A DNA stretch of 64,000 bases, taken from assembly GCF_900009145.1 (NCBI RefSeq), contig NZ_LN889782.1, positions 195,128-259,127 of the forward strand, read 5' to 3'. Within the stretch, counting starts at the first letter, position 1. Every line of letters begins with the position of its first letter. This DNA comes from Planktothrix tepida PCC 9214 (lineage in GTDB: Bacteria > Cyanobacteriota > Cyanobacteriia > Cyanobacteriales > Microcoleaceae). The notes beneath the pieces are model-generated. The model was not told the origin of the DNA. It was given only the letters and a program-made list of their open reading frames with translations, and did no database searches. Of the stretch, positions 1 through 10,400 are shown in pieces. The translations under genes and the position numbers were made by a program.

Positions 1-147
1 TTTGTTGCTTAACTCCAGCCCGGAACCCTGCAACAAAGAGTAATAGGGGCGGTGTTTTTGATTCTGCTGTAAGGCTCGTTGATCCCAATCTGAGGTCAAA
101 ACAAAGCCAAAAACAATGCGACCTTTCCGTTGGTAGGCAGCATAACC
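1..147 (-). pseudogene. Unidentified coding fragment at the left edge
   Basis: A minus-strand frame stays open for 49 codons from 147 to the window edge and has protein-like composition (it includes GRIVFGFVLTSDWDQ). It is bounded upstream by an in-frame TAG at 148-150, and no ATG opens it; the only ATG nearby is in another frame that stops after 15 codons. This could be the tail of a broken gene, or a gene using a rare start such as the TTG at codon 17. I do not recognise the family. Confidence 0.3.
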
Positions 148-357
148 CTATATTTATATACTGCCAAGATTAACGATGATAAGATAGGGGAAAAGCACCC
201 GATTTGGGATGGGGGATTCTACCCAAATTTAACCCCAGCAATTCCAGGGGATCACACGGTAGCCTATTAAGATCGATAGGGGGATCTCTAAAGATTAGTC
301 AGCCGCTCATCGGATGGCCGAGTAAAGTAATTCATTGGTGAAGGACATTTCAAGAGA

Positions 358-1515
358 ATGGATCAGTTAGATTATTGGTTAGAAAGCTACAATTATCAAC
401 TCCCAGAAGAACGCATTGCACAAAATCCTGTTGTACCCAGAGATCATTCCCGTTTGTTAGTCGTAGATTCTCCAAACTCTCATCGTCATTGTCTATTTAA
501 AGATTTACCTGAATTTCTGCGACCGGGAGATTTATTAGTTCTGAATAATACCCGTGTTCTTCCCGCCCGTCTTTATGGACGCAAAAGTAGTGGGGCGGTG
601 GTAGAAGTGTTATTACTCGAAGAAAAATCCCATCAGACTTGGTTAGCATTAGTTAAACCGGGTAAACGATTTAAATCGGGTTCTGTGATTGAATTTGAGT
701 CTATTTCTGATTCTACAACAAATTTCAATCCTAAACTATTACGCGCAATTGTTTTAGAAACGGATGAGGAAACGGGAGGACGATTATTAAAATTTGAAAT
801 TCCCGAAGAACAGTCTTTAATTCCGCTTTTAGAACAGTTTGGAAATATTCCGTTTCCGCCCTATGTTACGGAGACAGAAGCATTACCGGAACAATATCAA
901 ACGATTTATGCCAAACACTCCGGGGCTGTCGCTGCGCCTACAGCCGGGTTACATTTTACAGAAGAATTATTTCAACGTTTAGAACAACAAGGCATTGACA
1001 AAACGTTTTTAACCTTACACGTTGGAGTAGGAACTTTTCGACCTGTGGAAGTAAATCAAATTACTGAACATCAAATGCACGGAGAATGGATTGAAGTTCC
1101 GGCGGAAACTATTGAGAAAATTGAGAAAACGAAAGCTTCAGGAGGTAGAATTATTGCAGTGGGAACAACGGTGGTACGAGCTTTAGAAGGAGCCGCGATC
1201 GCCCATTCTTCCAACTCGGGAACCTCAACAGAAAACTCGAAAGAATCTGCTCTTAAAAGTTATTGCGGAAAAACGAATATTTTTATTTATCCCGGATATC
1301 AATGGCGCGTCATTGATGGATTAATTACGAATTTTCACTTACCTAAATCCAGTTTATTAATGTTGGTTTCAGCCTTAATTGGGCGAGAACGGTTACTGAG
1401 TTTATATCAAGCGGTATTAGAAGAACCCGCCAATGATTTCGGACGACAATATCGATTTTATTCCTTTGGGGATGCGATGTTTATTTTACCAGAAGCAACA
1501 TTAAAAAGGGAATAG
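358..1515 (+). CDS. queA: S-adenosylmethionine:tRNA ribosyltransferase-isomerase QueA
   Basis: QueA transfers and isomerises the ribosyl group of S-adenosylmethionine onto 7-aminomethyl-7-deazaguanine in tRNA, giving epoxyqueuosine, the penultimate step of queuosine synthesis in the cytoplasm. The 385-residue protein carries the family motifs: PPYV (167-170), AAPTAGLHFT (192-201), HVGVGTFRPV (221-230), and NFHLPKSSLLMLVSA near the C-terminus (325-339). It is slightly longer than the roughly 350-residue enterobacterial enzyme, partly because of a Ser/Asn-rich insertion at about 281-302. The ATG at 358 gives the canonical N-terminus, with a weak GAAGGA ribosome site upstream. No other queuosine gene is adjacent. 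The stop codon lies inside a polypurine short repeat that fills the start of the following spacer. Confidence 0.96.
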   Translation: MDQLDYWLESYNYQLPEERIAQNPVVPRDHSRLLVVDSPNSHRHCLFKDLPEFLRPGDLLVLNNTRVLPARLYGRKSSGAVVEVLLLEEKSHQTWLALVKPGKRFKSGSVIEFESISDSTTNFNPKLLRAIVLETDEETGGRLLKFEIPEEQSLIPLLEQFGNIPFPPYVTETEALPEQYQTIYAKHSGAVAAPTAGLHFTEELFQRLEQQGIDKTFLTLHVGVGTFRPVEVNQITEHQMHGEWIEVPAETIEKIEKTKASGGRIIAVGTTVVRALEGAAIAHSSNSGTSTENSKESALKSYCGKTNIFIYPGYQWRVIDGLITNFHLPKSSLLMLVSALIGRERLLSLYQAVLEEPANDFGRQYRFYSFGDAMFILPEATLKRE

Positions 1516-1568
1516 GGAACAGGGAACAGGGAACAGAGGGGACAAGAAAATAGGGAATAGGGGATAGG
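1508..1568. repeat. Polypurine short tandem repeat (GGGAACA / GGGAATA units)
   Basis: Heptamer-like units GGGAACA and GGGAATA repeat over about 60 bp, and the queA stop codon lies inside the first unit. A nearly identical block in inverted orientation occurs at about 16172-16214, so this is a dispersed element. The rest of the 1516-1840 spacer holds a GC-rich block (1666-1730), one HIP1 octamer and no recognisable gene. Confidence 0.75.
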
Positions 1569-1843
1569 AAAAAGTGATGAGCAACTGGATCAATTATTGA
1601 TAGCAAACATTAACAAACATTAAAAGATGGAATATAACAATCCTAAATTGGCTGGAGACTGAAAACTCAGGACTCCTGACGGTCGGTGGGTGCGAGTCGC
1701 CGCCTGAACTTTACTCCCTCGTTGCCTGCGTTATAAAAATTAATGGGTTAAAAGTGCGATCGCCAAGCATCAAGGCATTTTGACAATTCAAAGAATATGT
1801 TATCGTTTTTGCAGGTTTATTAAGAAGTTATGGGGCATAGGTG

Positions 1844-3670
1844 ATGAAACATCACGTTTGTATTGCTGTTGGCATTAATCAATATCAATATCTGCAACCC
1901 TTAAATTATGCCCAAAAGGATGCAGAAGCTATCTATGAATTTTTGGTAAATGGTGCTGGATTTCCTCAAGATCAGAGTTTATTGCTCACCGATAACTCAC
2001 CCCAGGTATCGGGGATGTCCACCTACCCGAACCAAGAAAATATTTTAGATTGGGTGGAGTCCGTCTGCAACGAGCAATTGGGCCATGAGGATGTTCTGTG
2101 GTTGTTCTGGAGTGGCTATGGGTTTAGTAAAGAGGGAAAAGATTACTTGCTCCCCATTGATGGTAACCCAGCCCAGCTAGAAAAAACGGGGATTCCCATT
2201 GAAAAGTTGTATGACGCTCTCAAGGCGGCTCCAACGGATAAAATTTTAGTATTGTTGGATATTAACCGAAGTCAAGGAGCTCACGCTGGGGAAAGTGTGG
2301 GAACTCAAACGGTGGAACTCGCCCGCCAAAAGGAAATTCCTACAATTTTATCTTGTCGTCGGGAACAGTTATCACGGGAAACTTCGGCTTTGCGACAAGG
2401 GTTTTTTACCGCCGCGTTATTAGAAGGATTAAAAACGGGAGAATGTTCGACATTAGACCAGTTAATCCATTTCTTAGGGGAACGTTTACCCGAACTGACC
2501 GAACAACATTTAAGACCGAGACAAAAACCTGTCTTTGCCGTTTATCCAGCAATTAAACTCCAACAGGTACTTTTGCCTGAAAGCCGTCAGGTAGCGAGTG
2601 TTAGCCTTTCTAATGGTATGAGGGAAATGAATATGGCGACTGTAGAACCCTACCAAAATGGTACTGTTCCTTTATCCGAAGATCCTCTGAAATTGTCTAC
2701 ATCCTCTGATCCAGGGACTGGAGATCTGGGTTCTCAGACGAATGAACCTGCTGAACACCCTAAAACTTCAGCAGAGGATTTGTCCTCCAAGGCTTCAACT
2801 TCTGTACAGCAGACCTTACCCCAACCTCCTGCAAATTCAACAGAGGATACTATGTCAGATAGTTCATTTTTACAACGGTTAATTCTTTGGAGTGGAGCAA
2901 CGGCACTGGTATTGTTACTGGGTGTTTTTCTCACGAATAAACCGATCTTTTTAGGTGAAAAAACGGCTAAGTCTTCTTCTGGAACTTCAACGGTTGTTAA
3001 CAATTCAAAACCAACATCAGCAACGGTTGGAACCGGAACCCCGACTACACCGGAAACGCCTCCCACTCCTCAAGAGTTGTTGCAGGAATCAAAACTACTG
3101 TTGAAAGATACTTCTGCTTCTGGTTTTAGCAAAGCGATCGCATTAGCTGCACAAATTCCCCTCGGTGATCCTCAGTTTCAGCAAGCACAAGCTAATATTG
3201 AACAATGGAGTCAAACCATTCTCGATATTGCAGAAGGACGCGCTGAAAGTCAAAATTTAACTGGTGCTGTTGATGCGGTGAAATTAATTCCCGATGCTAA
3301 TCCTACGGTTTATAAACAGGGACAAGAAAAGCTCAAAGAGTGGCAAGCTCAATTGGCGATCGCAGAAAAAAATCAAGCCATTTTGACTCAAGCCAAGGGT
3401 TCAATTAAGCCCGGTCAAGCGTCATCTTACAGTGATGCGATCAGCAAAGTTGAACAAATTTCGGCGGATCAACCGGGATATTCAGAAGCTCAAAAATTGA
3501 TTGATCAATGGGGAAATAAAATTTGGGAAATTGCTCAATCTCGTGCTAAGAAAAAACAATATAGTAATGCGGTTGAAGCGGCTCAGTTAGTTCCTGAAAA
3601 ATCATCAGCTTATGCCGATGCTCAAAAAGCGATCGCTGAATGGGAAACGAAAGTTAAGCAGAAGAAATAA
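1844..3670 (+). CDS. Caspase-fold (orthocaspase-like) membrane protein with substituted catalytic dyad
   Basis: The N-terminal 230 residues have the peptidase C14 caspase fold: a start like VCIAVGINQYQYLQPLNYAQ, then LFWSGYGF where active enzymes have SGHG, then LLDINRSQG where active enzymes have DCCHSG. Numbered from the GTG at 1841, the catalytic His is Tyr93 and the nucleophilic Cys is Asn142, so protease activity is not expected. A Ser/Thr/Pro-rich linker (about 245-340), one transmembrane helix (about 346-366), and a C-terminal half with about three degenerate 70-residue helical repeats ending in IW/WETKVK motifs follow. I chose the ATG at 1844 over the overlapping GTG at 1841. The next gene is convergent. 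The likely role is a scaffold or regulatory pseudo-protease; this is inference. Confidence 0.85.
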   Translation: MKHHVCIAVGINQYQYLQPLNYAQKDAEAIYEFLVNGAGFPQDQSLLLTDNSPQVSGMSTYPNQENILDWVESVCNEQLGHEDVLWLFWSGYGFSKEGKDYLLPIDGNPAQLEKTGIPIEKLYDALKAAPTDKILVLLDINRSQGAHAGESVGTQTVELARQKEIPTILSCRREQLSRETSALRQGFFTAALLEGLKTGECSTLDQLIHFLGERLPELTEQHLRPRQKPVFAVYPAIKLQQVLLPESRQVASVSLSNGMREMNMATVEPYQNGTVPLSEDPLKLSTSSDPGTGDLGSQTNEPAEHPKTSAEDLSSKASTSVQQTLPQPPANSTEDTMSDSSFLQRLILWSGATALVLLLGVFLTNKPIFLGEKTAKSSSGTSTVVNNSKPTSATVGTGTPTTPETPPTPQELLQESKLLLKDTSASGFSKAIALAAQIPLGDPQFQQAQANIEQWSQTILDIAEGRAESQNLTGAVDAVKLIPDANPTVYKQGQEKLKEWQAQLAIAEKNQAILTQAKGSIKPGQASSYSDAISKVEQISADQPGYSEAQKLIDQWGNKIWEIAQSRAKKKQYSNAVEAAQLVPEKSSAYADAQKAIAEWETKVKQKK

Positions 3671-3677
3671 TCTACAG

Positions 3678-3713
3678 AGTTGACGGTTAACGGTTAACAG
3701 TTAGCCGTCAACT
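3678..3713. terminator. Strong hairpin between convergent genes
   Basis: AGTTGACGGTTAAC (3678-3691) pairs with GTTAGCCGTCAACT (3700-3713), a 14-bp stem with one G-T type mismatch and an 8-nt loop. It starts 8 bp after the caspase-like stop and ends 8 bp before the msrA stop, so it is well placed as a bidirectional terminator. It lacks a T-run. The arms consist of GTTAACR heptamer units like those of the tandem repeats elsewhere in the window. Confidence 0.6.
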
Positions 3714-3721
3714 GATACCTG

Positions 3722-4378
3722 CTAACAACTCACGCTTGAACCTGGAAGTTTGACTTTTGTTCCGCCTAAACCACAATAACCATTAGGATTTTTGGCTAAA
3801 TATTGTTGATGGTAACTTTCAGCGTAATAAAATTCGGGTGCATCCAGAATTTCTGTTGTGATCGTTCCATAACCCGCTTGTTTTAGGGACGGTTGATAAG
3901 CATCGCGTACAGTTTCAGCAAGTTGGCGTTGTTGGTCGGAATAAGTATAAATTCCTGAACGGTATTGGGTTCCCACGTCGTTACCCTGACGCATTCCCTG
4001 GGTTGGGTCATGGCTTTCCCAAAAGACTTTTAGTAATTGTTCATAACTAATGATTTTGGGGTCATAGACGACTAGCACGACTTCGTTATGTCCTGTTAAC
4101 CCGCTACAAACTTCTTCATAGGTGGGGTTGGGGGTAATTCCGGCTGCGTAACCCACGGCGGTACTAAACACTCCCTCCTGCTGCCAAAATCGACGTTCTG
4201 CACCCCAAAAACAACCCATCCCAAACATTGCCATTTCTAAGCCTGGGGGAAAGGGAGGTTTGAGGGGATTACCATTGACATAATGTTTATCGGGTACAGG
4301 CATCGCTTCTGTCCGTCCGGGTAAGGCATCGGAGGGGGAGGGCATTTTCAGTTTTTTACCAAGTCCAAAGATATACAT
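3722..4378 (-). CDS. msrA: Peptide-methionine (S)-S-oxide reductase MsrA
   Basis: MsrA reduces the S-epimer of methionine sulfoxide, free or in proteins, and so repairs oxidative damage. The 218-residue protein has the active-site motif GCFWG with nucleophilic Cys56, the conserved GYAAG...PTYEEVC and GHNEVV segments, and YHQQYL near 189-194. The resolving cysteines are probably Cys202 (in NGYCGLGG) and the final residue Cys218, the arrangement of classic full-length MsrA. The leader [18 protein letters not shown] also matches the family, which supports the ATG at 4378. It stands alone, convergent with the caspase-like gene, with no msrB adjacent. Confidence 0.95.
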   Translation of the reverse strand: MYIFGLGKKLKMPSPSDALPGRTEAMPVPDKHYVNGNPLKPPFPPGLEMAMFGMGCFWGAERRFWQQEGVFSTAVGYAAGITPNPTYEEVCSGLTGHNEVVLVVYDPKIISYEQLLKVFWESHDPTQGMRQGNDVGTQYRSGIYTYSDQQRQLAETVRDAYQPSLKQAGYGTITTEILDAPEFYYAESYHQQYLAKNPNGYCGLGGTKVKLPGSSVSC

Positions 4379-4465
4379 GATTGAGTAGATTTGTGAAGGA
4401 TAGCTTTACGTTCCTTAATATTAGCGTTTTTATCACGGTTATTGCTGACCGAGAAACCCATTTTT

Positions 4466-6022
4466 TCAGGTTTGATGATTAATTTTTTGATGAATAGCAT
4501 TAATAATTTGTTCTTCATTCGGGGTGATAACGTCTTCTAAATTAGCAATTTTCTGATATTTAGCTAAAAGTGCAACGGCAAAATCTGGATTAATTTGTTC
4601 AATTAAAAGGTTTAAATCCGGTGGGGAATTAAGGGTTTTAGAAATGACTTCTAAAGAATTCAGACTCAAAGGAGCATTTTGGATTTTAGGGAGAATTTTT
4701 TCAAAGGTTTGATCAGGATTTCGAGTTAAAATAATATGAATTAAAATTTGATCTATAATCGCTTCTTGAGCGATCGCAGTTTCTAAATATTTTTTACTTT
4801 CAAACTGGACTGTTTCTAAAGTTGTACCCTTTTTATCTTGATATAAATTGGATTCATAAAAGCGACAAGCTGCATATCCCAAGGCATAAAGTATTGCAGC
4901 ATTGGTACTGACACTAATGATAGTCCCGGCTAAAGGCACATCTTCTAATAAACCTAATCCTAATTTTATGGCTTGATTACTTCCTAAAGCTAAACTAAAA
5001 ATTGCTAAAGCTTCATCTTTTCTAATTGGGTCATAAAGATCGAGATCATAAGCAGAAGCAATTTGATAAATCATTTCAAATTCTAAGGTTGTGTTGTTAG
5101 AAAAATCGGCTCCCATTAGAGTCGCTAATCTTTCAGATACAAGCTTTGACGCGATTTCAGAACTCCCCAAAGTCAGAACTTTTTCCACCATAATTCGATG
5201 GCTAATTTGGCTAGAAGATTCATGAGGATATTGAGTTTTTAGCTGTTTAACTTCTGTTTCTACTTTCTCTAAATCTAATTTTTCAATAATCTCTAATATT
5301 TTATCTACATTTATAGTTTTGATTAAGGATTTAAGCAAAAGATTATTACTCATAAAATCCAAAACACCCGATGTAGGGGTGGTTTTCGAGGTTGGATTTT
5401 TTACTTCTTCTTTAAAATTAAAAATATTCTTAACATTAAAAATATTTTTAACTGCAACTTTCCCTCCCTGCATAACGGTATTGCTAATATTTTCAACGCT
5501 ATCCTTAATATTAACCGCAGTTTCAATTACAGATTGTCCGGCTTGAGTTGTGGTATTGCTAACGGTTTCCGTTACAGTATTTTTAACTTGCTCAGTAGCG
5601 TCTGAAATAGAATTAAATAATAGCCCAAAATTCATGAATTTTGAGGTAATAGGTTCGGTTAAATTCTGAGATTTTGAAGAATCAGGGTCGTTTTCTAATA
5701 ACTTATGGATGGAATTTAGAGCAATTTCTTCTTGCCAATCTGGAAAATCATGACCGATTCTTTTATTATAAATAATCACCTGTGTAATAGAATCTGAAAT
5801 AATGTGAGTTAGAAGAGAAGCACACAACCATTCTACTAAAATTTTTTGGGGGATAATCTTTTCTGCTTCAAACATTAATTTGAGGCAATTTTTATTTAAT
5901 GTAGCTTTTACTGTAATTCCTTTCGAGTCTAAATGACGATTGAGTAAAATAGCGATCGCTTTTGGATTTCCCTGTTTAGCGAATTCTAGCAAATTGGGTT
6001 TGCTGGTTTCTGTTTCAGTCAT
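4466..6022 (-). CDS. Cyanobacterial protein of unknown function with a C-terminal hydrophobic segment
   Basis: I do not recognise a named family. From the ATG at 6022 the protein has 518 residues. It opens with a module (LLEFAKQGNPKAIAILLNR, GITVKA) that I associate with the N-termini of many cyanobacterial proteins. Then come a long Thr/Val/Asn-rich amphipathic stretch with the pattern of repeated 11-mers (about 140-210), a helical region, and near 370-400 a hydrophobic segment (EDVPLAGTIISVSTNAAILY, then AACRFYES) reminiscent of DUF697/EcsC-like membrane-associated domains. A longer reading from the TTG at 6118 adds 32 residues, but the conserved module argues for 6022. The gene diverges from the fructosamine kinase. 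A membrane-surface or stress role is possible but unproven. Confidence 0.75.
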   Translation of the reverse strand: MTETETSKPNLLEFAKQGNPKAIAILLNRHLDSKGITVKATLNKNCLKLMFEAEKIIPQKILVEWLCASLLTHIISDSITQVIIYNKRIGHDFPDWQEEIALNSIHKLLENDPDSSKSQNLTEPITSKFMNFGLLFNSISDATEQVKNTVTETVSNTTTQAGQSVIETAVNIKDSVENISNTVMQGGKVAVKNIFNVKNIFNFKEEVKNPTSKTTPTSGVLDFMSNNLLLKSLIKTINVDKILEIIEKLDLEKVETEVKQLKTQYPHESSSQISHRIMVEKVLTLGSSEIASKLVSERLATLMGADFSNNTTLEFEMIYQIASAYDLDLYDPIRKDEALAIFSLALGSNQAIKLGLGLLEDVPLAGTIISVSTNAAILYALGYAACRFYESNLYQDKKGTTLETVQFESKKYLETAIAQEAIIDQILIHIILTRNPDQTFEKILPKIQNAPLSLNSLEVISKTLNSPPDLNLLIEQINPDFAVALLAKYQKIANLEDVITPNEEQIINAIHQKINHQT

Positions 6023-6149
6023 GGTGAGGAATAGAAAAAACGATTTTAAGTTTAAGTTAACAGGTGATGATTTTAAAATCCACCGTATATTTACGGATTT
6101 TTTAAAAGTTTGATACAATAAGTTAGAAGCATAAAGAATTAGTTTAAAT

Positions 6150-7037
6150 ATGATGTGGGATCAAATTGCAGAGGACATTAGTAAAGCAACAGGAGAACGT
6201 TTTCAAATCAGCGATCACCGTTCTGTGGGTGGCGGATGTATTAATCAAGGATATCAAATTAGTAATGGTTTTCAGTATTATTTTATTAAACTTAATCAAG
6301 CCTCTGAAGTTGCTATGTTTGAAGCAGAAGCGTTAGGCGTTCAACAAATTGGAAAAACCCAGACTATTCGAGTCCCACAACCGATTTGTTGGGGAACAGT
6401 GGGAAATTCTGCTTATTTAGTTTTAGAATGGCTGAACTTGGGAGGAAAGACTAATGCTTCAGCTTGGGAAGAAATGGGACAAAAGTTAGCTTTATTGCAT
6501 CAATGGACACCTCCACAAAATTATCCCGGTTCTCAAAATTTTGGATGGGATATTAATAATACCATTGGTTCAACACCTCAAATTAATACTTGGGAAAAGA
6601 ATTGGGTAGAATTTTGGCAAAAACATCGCATTGGCTATCAATTCAAACTCGCTAAACGACGGGGAGGTTATTTTGAACAAGCCGAAAAGTTACTAGAAAC
6701 AATTCCCCAGCTTTTAAGCGATCATGATCCGAAACCTTCTCTAGTACATGGAGATTTGTGGGGAGGAAATGCTGCTGTGACGGCTGAGGGAGAACCTGTT
6801 ATTTTTGATCCAGCGACCTATTTTGGAGATCGAGAAGTTGATCTGGCGATGACTGAATTATTCGGTGGTTTTCCAGCTATTTTTTACCAGGCTTATCATC
6901 AAGTCTTTCCCTTAAATCCGGGTTATGAACATCGCAAAAAGCTTTACAATCTCTACCATATCTTAAATCATTTTAACCTATTTGGAGGAGGCTATGCAGC
7001 CCAAGCGAATCAAATGATTCGGGATATTTTACGCTAA
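6150..7037 (+). CDS. Fructosamine kinase family protein
   Basis: Members of this family (PF03881) phosphorylate ketosamines such as fructosamine or ribulosamine on glycated lysines, which makes the adduct unstable and repairs the protein. The 295-residue protein has the aminoglycoside-phosphotransferase-like kinase fold. It shows a glycine-rich N-lobe (SVGGGCINQGY, 25-35), a probable ATP lysine at Lys47 in YYFIKLN, the catalytic loop LVHGDLWGGN with Asp202 and Asn207, the metal-binding Asp220 in VIFDPA, and GDREVDLAMTELFGGF, typical of the family. Length is normal. The ATG at 6150 gives a good N-terminus. It is a single-gene unit, divergent from the unknown gene at 4466-6022, and the two share a 127-bp spacer. 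Confidence 0.93.
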   Translation: MMWDQIAEDISKATGERFQISDHRSVGGGCINQGYQISNGFQYYFIKLNQASEVAMFEAEALGVQQIGKTQTIRVPQPICWGTVGNSAYLVLEWLNLGGKTNASAWEEMGQKLALLHQWTPPQNYPGSQNFGWDINNTIGSTPQINTWEKNWVEFWQKHRIGYQFKLAKRRGGYFEQAEKLLETIPQLLSDHDPKPSLVHGDLWGGNAAVTAEGEPVIFDPATYFGDREVDLAMTELFGGFPAIFYQAYHQVFPLNPGYEHRKKLYNLYHILNHFNLFGGGYAAQANQMIRDILR

Positions 7038-7430
7038 ACTGTGGGTATACTAACTCTATAGGTTCAATTCGTTGTATTGTTCAGTTGACTCTATTAACCA
7101 GAAGGAATACCTGAGATGATAAGAGATGAATAAAATTAATCATTAATTCATCTTTCCAAGTAAACCTTGTTAAAGATAGCATTTTTAGGTAAGGTGTAAA
7201 AGTATTTACTCCTTTTTGGAGTCAGTTTCTTGTTGTTATTAAAAAAAATTACAACTTCAATAAAAATACTATTTCAAGAAAATCAGGGTCGATTATTTGC
7301 TCCTATCATTGATCAGATTTTTTGATTAGGGTTAAGACTCTTAGAAGTTAAAGCATCATTTGTTGAATCTTTGTTTCTGAACTTATACGGCTTGAGCAAA
7401 AATTGGGAATTTATATTATCATTGTAAACT
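7038..7430. other. AT-rich spacer with a weak hairpin
   Basis: This 393-bp spacer has no coding signal that I could find on either strand. GATGAAT (7125-7131) can pair with ATTCATC (7146-7152) to give a weak AT-rich hairpin about 90 bp after the fructosamine kinase stop. The last 100 bp presumably contain the promoter of the large kinase gene, but I could not assign -35/-10 boxes with confidence. Confidence 0.4.
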
Positions 7431-10400
7431 ATGTTAAACACATCTATTTCTTACCAAATTGTAGAAAAGATTTATGAAAGTAATAATTCCTTAATTTATC
7501 GAGGTTATCGTGTTGTTGATTATCAACCTGTAATTCTCAAAATGTTAAAGGATGCCTATCCCTCCCCTAAACGGGTGGCTTGGTTTAAACGAGAATATGA
7601 AGTTACTTATCAATTAAATTTACCAGGTGTTATTAAGGTTTATAGCTTTGAAACCATTAATAATAACCTAACGATTATCTTAGAAGATTTTGGTGGGGAT
7701 TCTCTAACCTTATTAGGATTAGCAGGACAATTAGAGTTAGAAGATTTTTTAAGATTAGCGATTTCAATTACTGAAATTTTAGGACAAATTCATGCTCATC
7801 ATATTATTCATAAAGATATTAATCCCAGTAATATTGTTTTCAATCGTCTCCTCGGAAAGGTTAAAATTATTGATTTTGGGATTTCAACAGTTCTTTCTCA
7901 AGAAAATATAACCTTTCAAAATCCAGAAATTTTAGAGGGAACACTCTTTTATATTTCCCCAGAACAAACTGGACGAATGAACCGTTTAATCGATTATCGA
8001 ACGGATTATTATTCCCTAGGTATCACCTTTTATAAATTATTAACAGGACAGTTACCCTTTGAGGGAAACGATGCTTTAGAATTAGTCCATTGTCATATTG
8101 CGAAAGAACCCGCTTCTCCTCAGTCAATTAAACCCACAATTCCCACTGCATTATCGAATATTATTTTGAAGTTAATGCAAAAAAATGCAGAGGAACGTTA
8201 TCAATCTGCCTGGGGATTAAAAGCTGATTTAGAAGAATGTTTATCTCAACTACAAACCCAAGGAAGAATTGCCATTTTTCCCCTGGGACAACAAGATTTT
8301 TCTCAGCGATTAAGCTTACCTCAAAAATTATATGGTCGAGAACGGGAAGTTGAAACTTTATTAACAACCTTTCAGGGAGTTATTGGTAAAAATCAAAACT
8401 TTTCTTTAGATTTAAAGGCAGAAATAATTCTGGTAACAGGTTATGTGGGAACCGGAAAATCAGCTTTAGTTCGAGAAATTTACAAACCGATTACAACTCA
8501 ACGGGGATATTTTATTTCAGGAAAATTTGATCAATATCAATGTCATCTTCCTTACTTTGCTTTTTCCCAAGCTTTTAACGAATTTTGTCATCAGTTATTG
8601 AGTGAATCTGAACTGAGTTTATCTCAATGGCGAGAAACAATTTTAACGGCGGTGGGAAGAAATGGCAAGGTTTTAATTGATTTAATTCCGAATTTAGAAT
8701 TAGTCATCGGTCAACAACCTCCTGTTGCCCAAGTTGGTTTTCAGGAAGCTGAACATAGATTGAAAATTCTATTTAGAAAATTTGTAGAAACTATTTGTAA
8801 GCCTCAACATCCGTTAGTCTTATTTTTAGATGATTTACAATGGTCTGACCGAGCTTCATTAAACTTTTTACAATTGCTCGTTTGTGAAGCCCATATTCAA
8901 TATTTATTCATTATTGCAGCCTATCGAGAAAATGAAGTGGACGAAACTCATCCTTTCAATCTTACCTTAAGGAAAATTCAAGCTGAACGGGGAGAAATTG
9001 CGAAAATTCATCTCACAAATTTAAGTCAAGTTGATATTAATCTCTTGATTTCAGAAACTTTAAACTGTTCTTTAGATAAAATTCAAAGTTTGGGTAAATT
9101 AGTCTATGATAAAACCTATGGGAATGCTTTTTTTGTGCGAGAGTTCTTCAAAAAAATTTATCAAGAAAACTTATTAAAATTTGATCCGGTTCATCATCAA
9201 TGGACGTTTGAGCTCGAAAGCATTCAAAAACAAACTAAAACTGATAATGTAGTTGAATTGATGGTCGATAAAATTTGCCATTTATCACCCTCAACCCAAA
9301 CTTTATTAAAACTGGCATCTTGTATCGGTCATTCTTTTGATTTATGGACATTATCACGCCTTGCTCAACGTTCTCCCCATCAAACATTAGCAAGTTTATG
9401 GAATGCGCTACAGGAAGATTTAGTTTTTCCCGTTAATTTTCATTATAAATTATTTTTAAATGAAGTTATTAATTTACAAGATACGTTAGATGTAGAATCG
9501 GATTTAACATTAGATTTAGCCTGCAATTTACAAGATCAATTTGCTCAAGACGTTCAACTTCAGTTTCAACATGACCGCATTCAACAAGCTGCTTATTCTC
9601 TTCTCGATGAGTTTCAACGACAAGAAACCCATTTAAAAATCGGGCGATTATTACGGTTAACTATTCCGGCTGAACATTTAGAAGAGCATCTTTTTAATAT
9701 TGTTAATCACAATAATCAAGGTGTAAATTTAATTTTGGATTCTGAAGAAAGAATTCAGCTTGCTGAATTGAACTGCAAAGCTGGCCAAAAAGCTCAAGCT
9801 TCTGCGGCTTATCCTCTCGCTATCAGCTATTTTAATATCGGGTTAAATTTTTTACCTGAAAATAGTTGGGAAACTTATTATGATTTAACGTTTAATATTT
9901 ACCAATCTTTAGCTCAAGTTACCTATCTGAATACGGATTTTGAGATAGCACAACAATATTTAAACAAACTTTTAGACCAACCCAAAACAAGTTTAGACAC
10001 CGCGAAAATTCTCAAAATTCAGATTTTAATGAATATTGCTCAACATCACATGGATAAAGCCATTGAAACCGGATTACAAACCTTAAATTGTTTAGGAATT
10101 GAATGGTTAAATAGCCCTCCAGTGTTATACCCCATTGCCACTTTAGAACAATTGCCATTGATGACCGATGAAAAGCATAAAATGGCTTTGGAAATTTTAA
10201 TTACTTTATTTGCTCCTTGTATTGTTTCCAAACCGCAATTATTGCCACAACTTGCCTTTACAATGGTGCATCTTTGCCAACAATCGGGTCATTCTGACCG
10301 GGCTGCTTTTGCTTATAGTTTTTATGGAATGTTATTGTGTGGGTTTTTATCGAATCTTGACTCCGGTTATCAATTGGGTCAATTTGCTTTACGGCTTTTA

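Noticed and set aside
2734-3066. 110-residue minus-strand frame within the caspase-like gene
   Set aside because: It covers the low-complexity linker and transmembrane part of the real gene; no start signal or conserved pattern.
5319-5546. Open frame on the plus strand inside the 4466-6022 gene
   Set aside because: It is antisense to a longer frame with family-like N-terminus, and its hydrophobic sequence is a by-product of the opposite-strand codons.
7060-7090. tRNA T-loop-like sequence GGTTCAATTC
   Set aside because: No acceptor, D or anticodon stems could be built around it.
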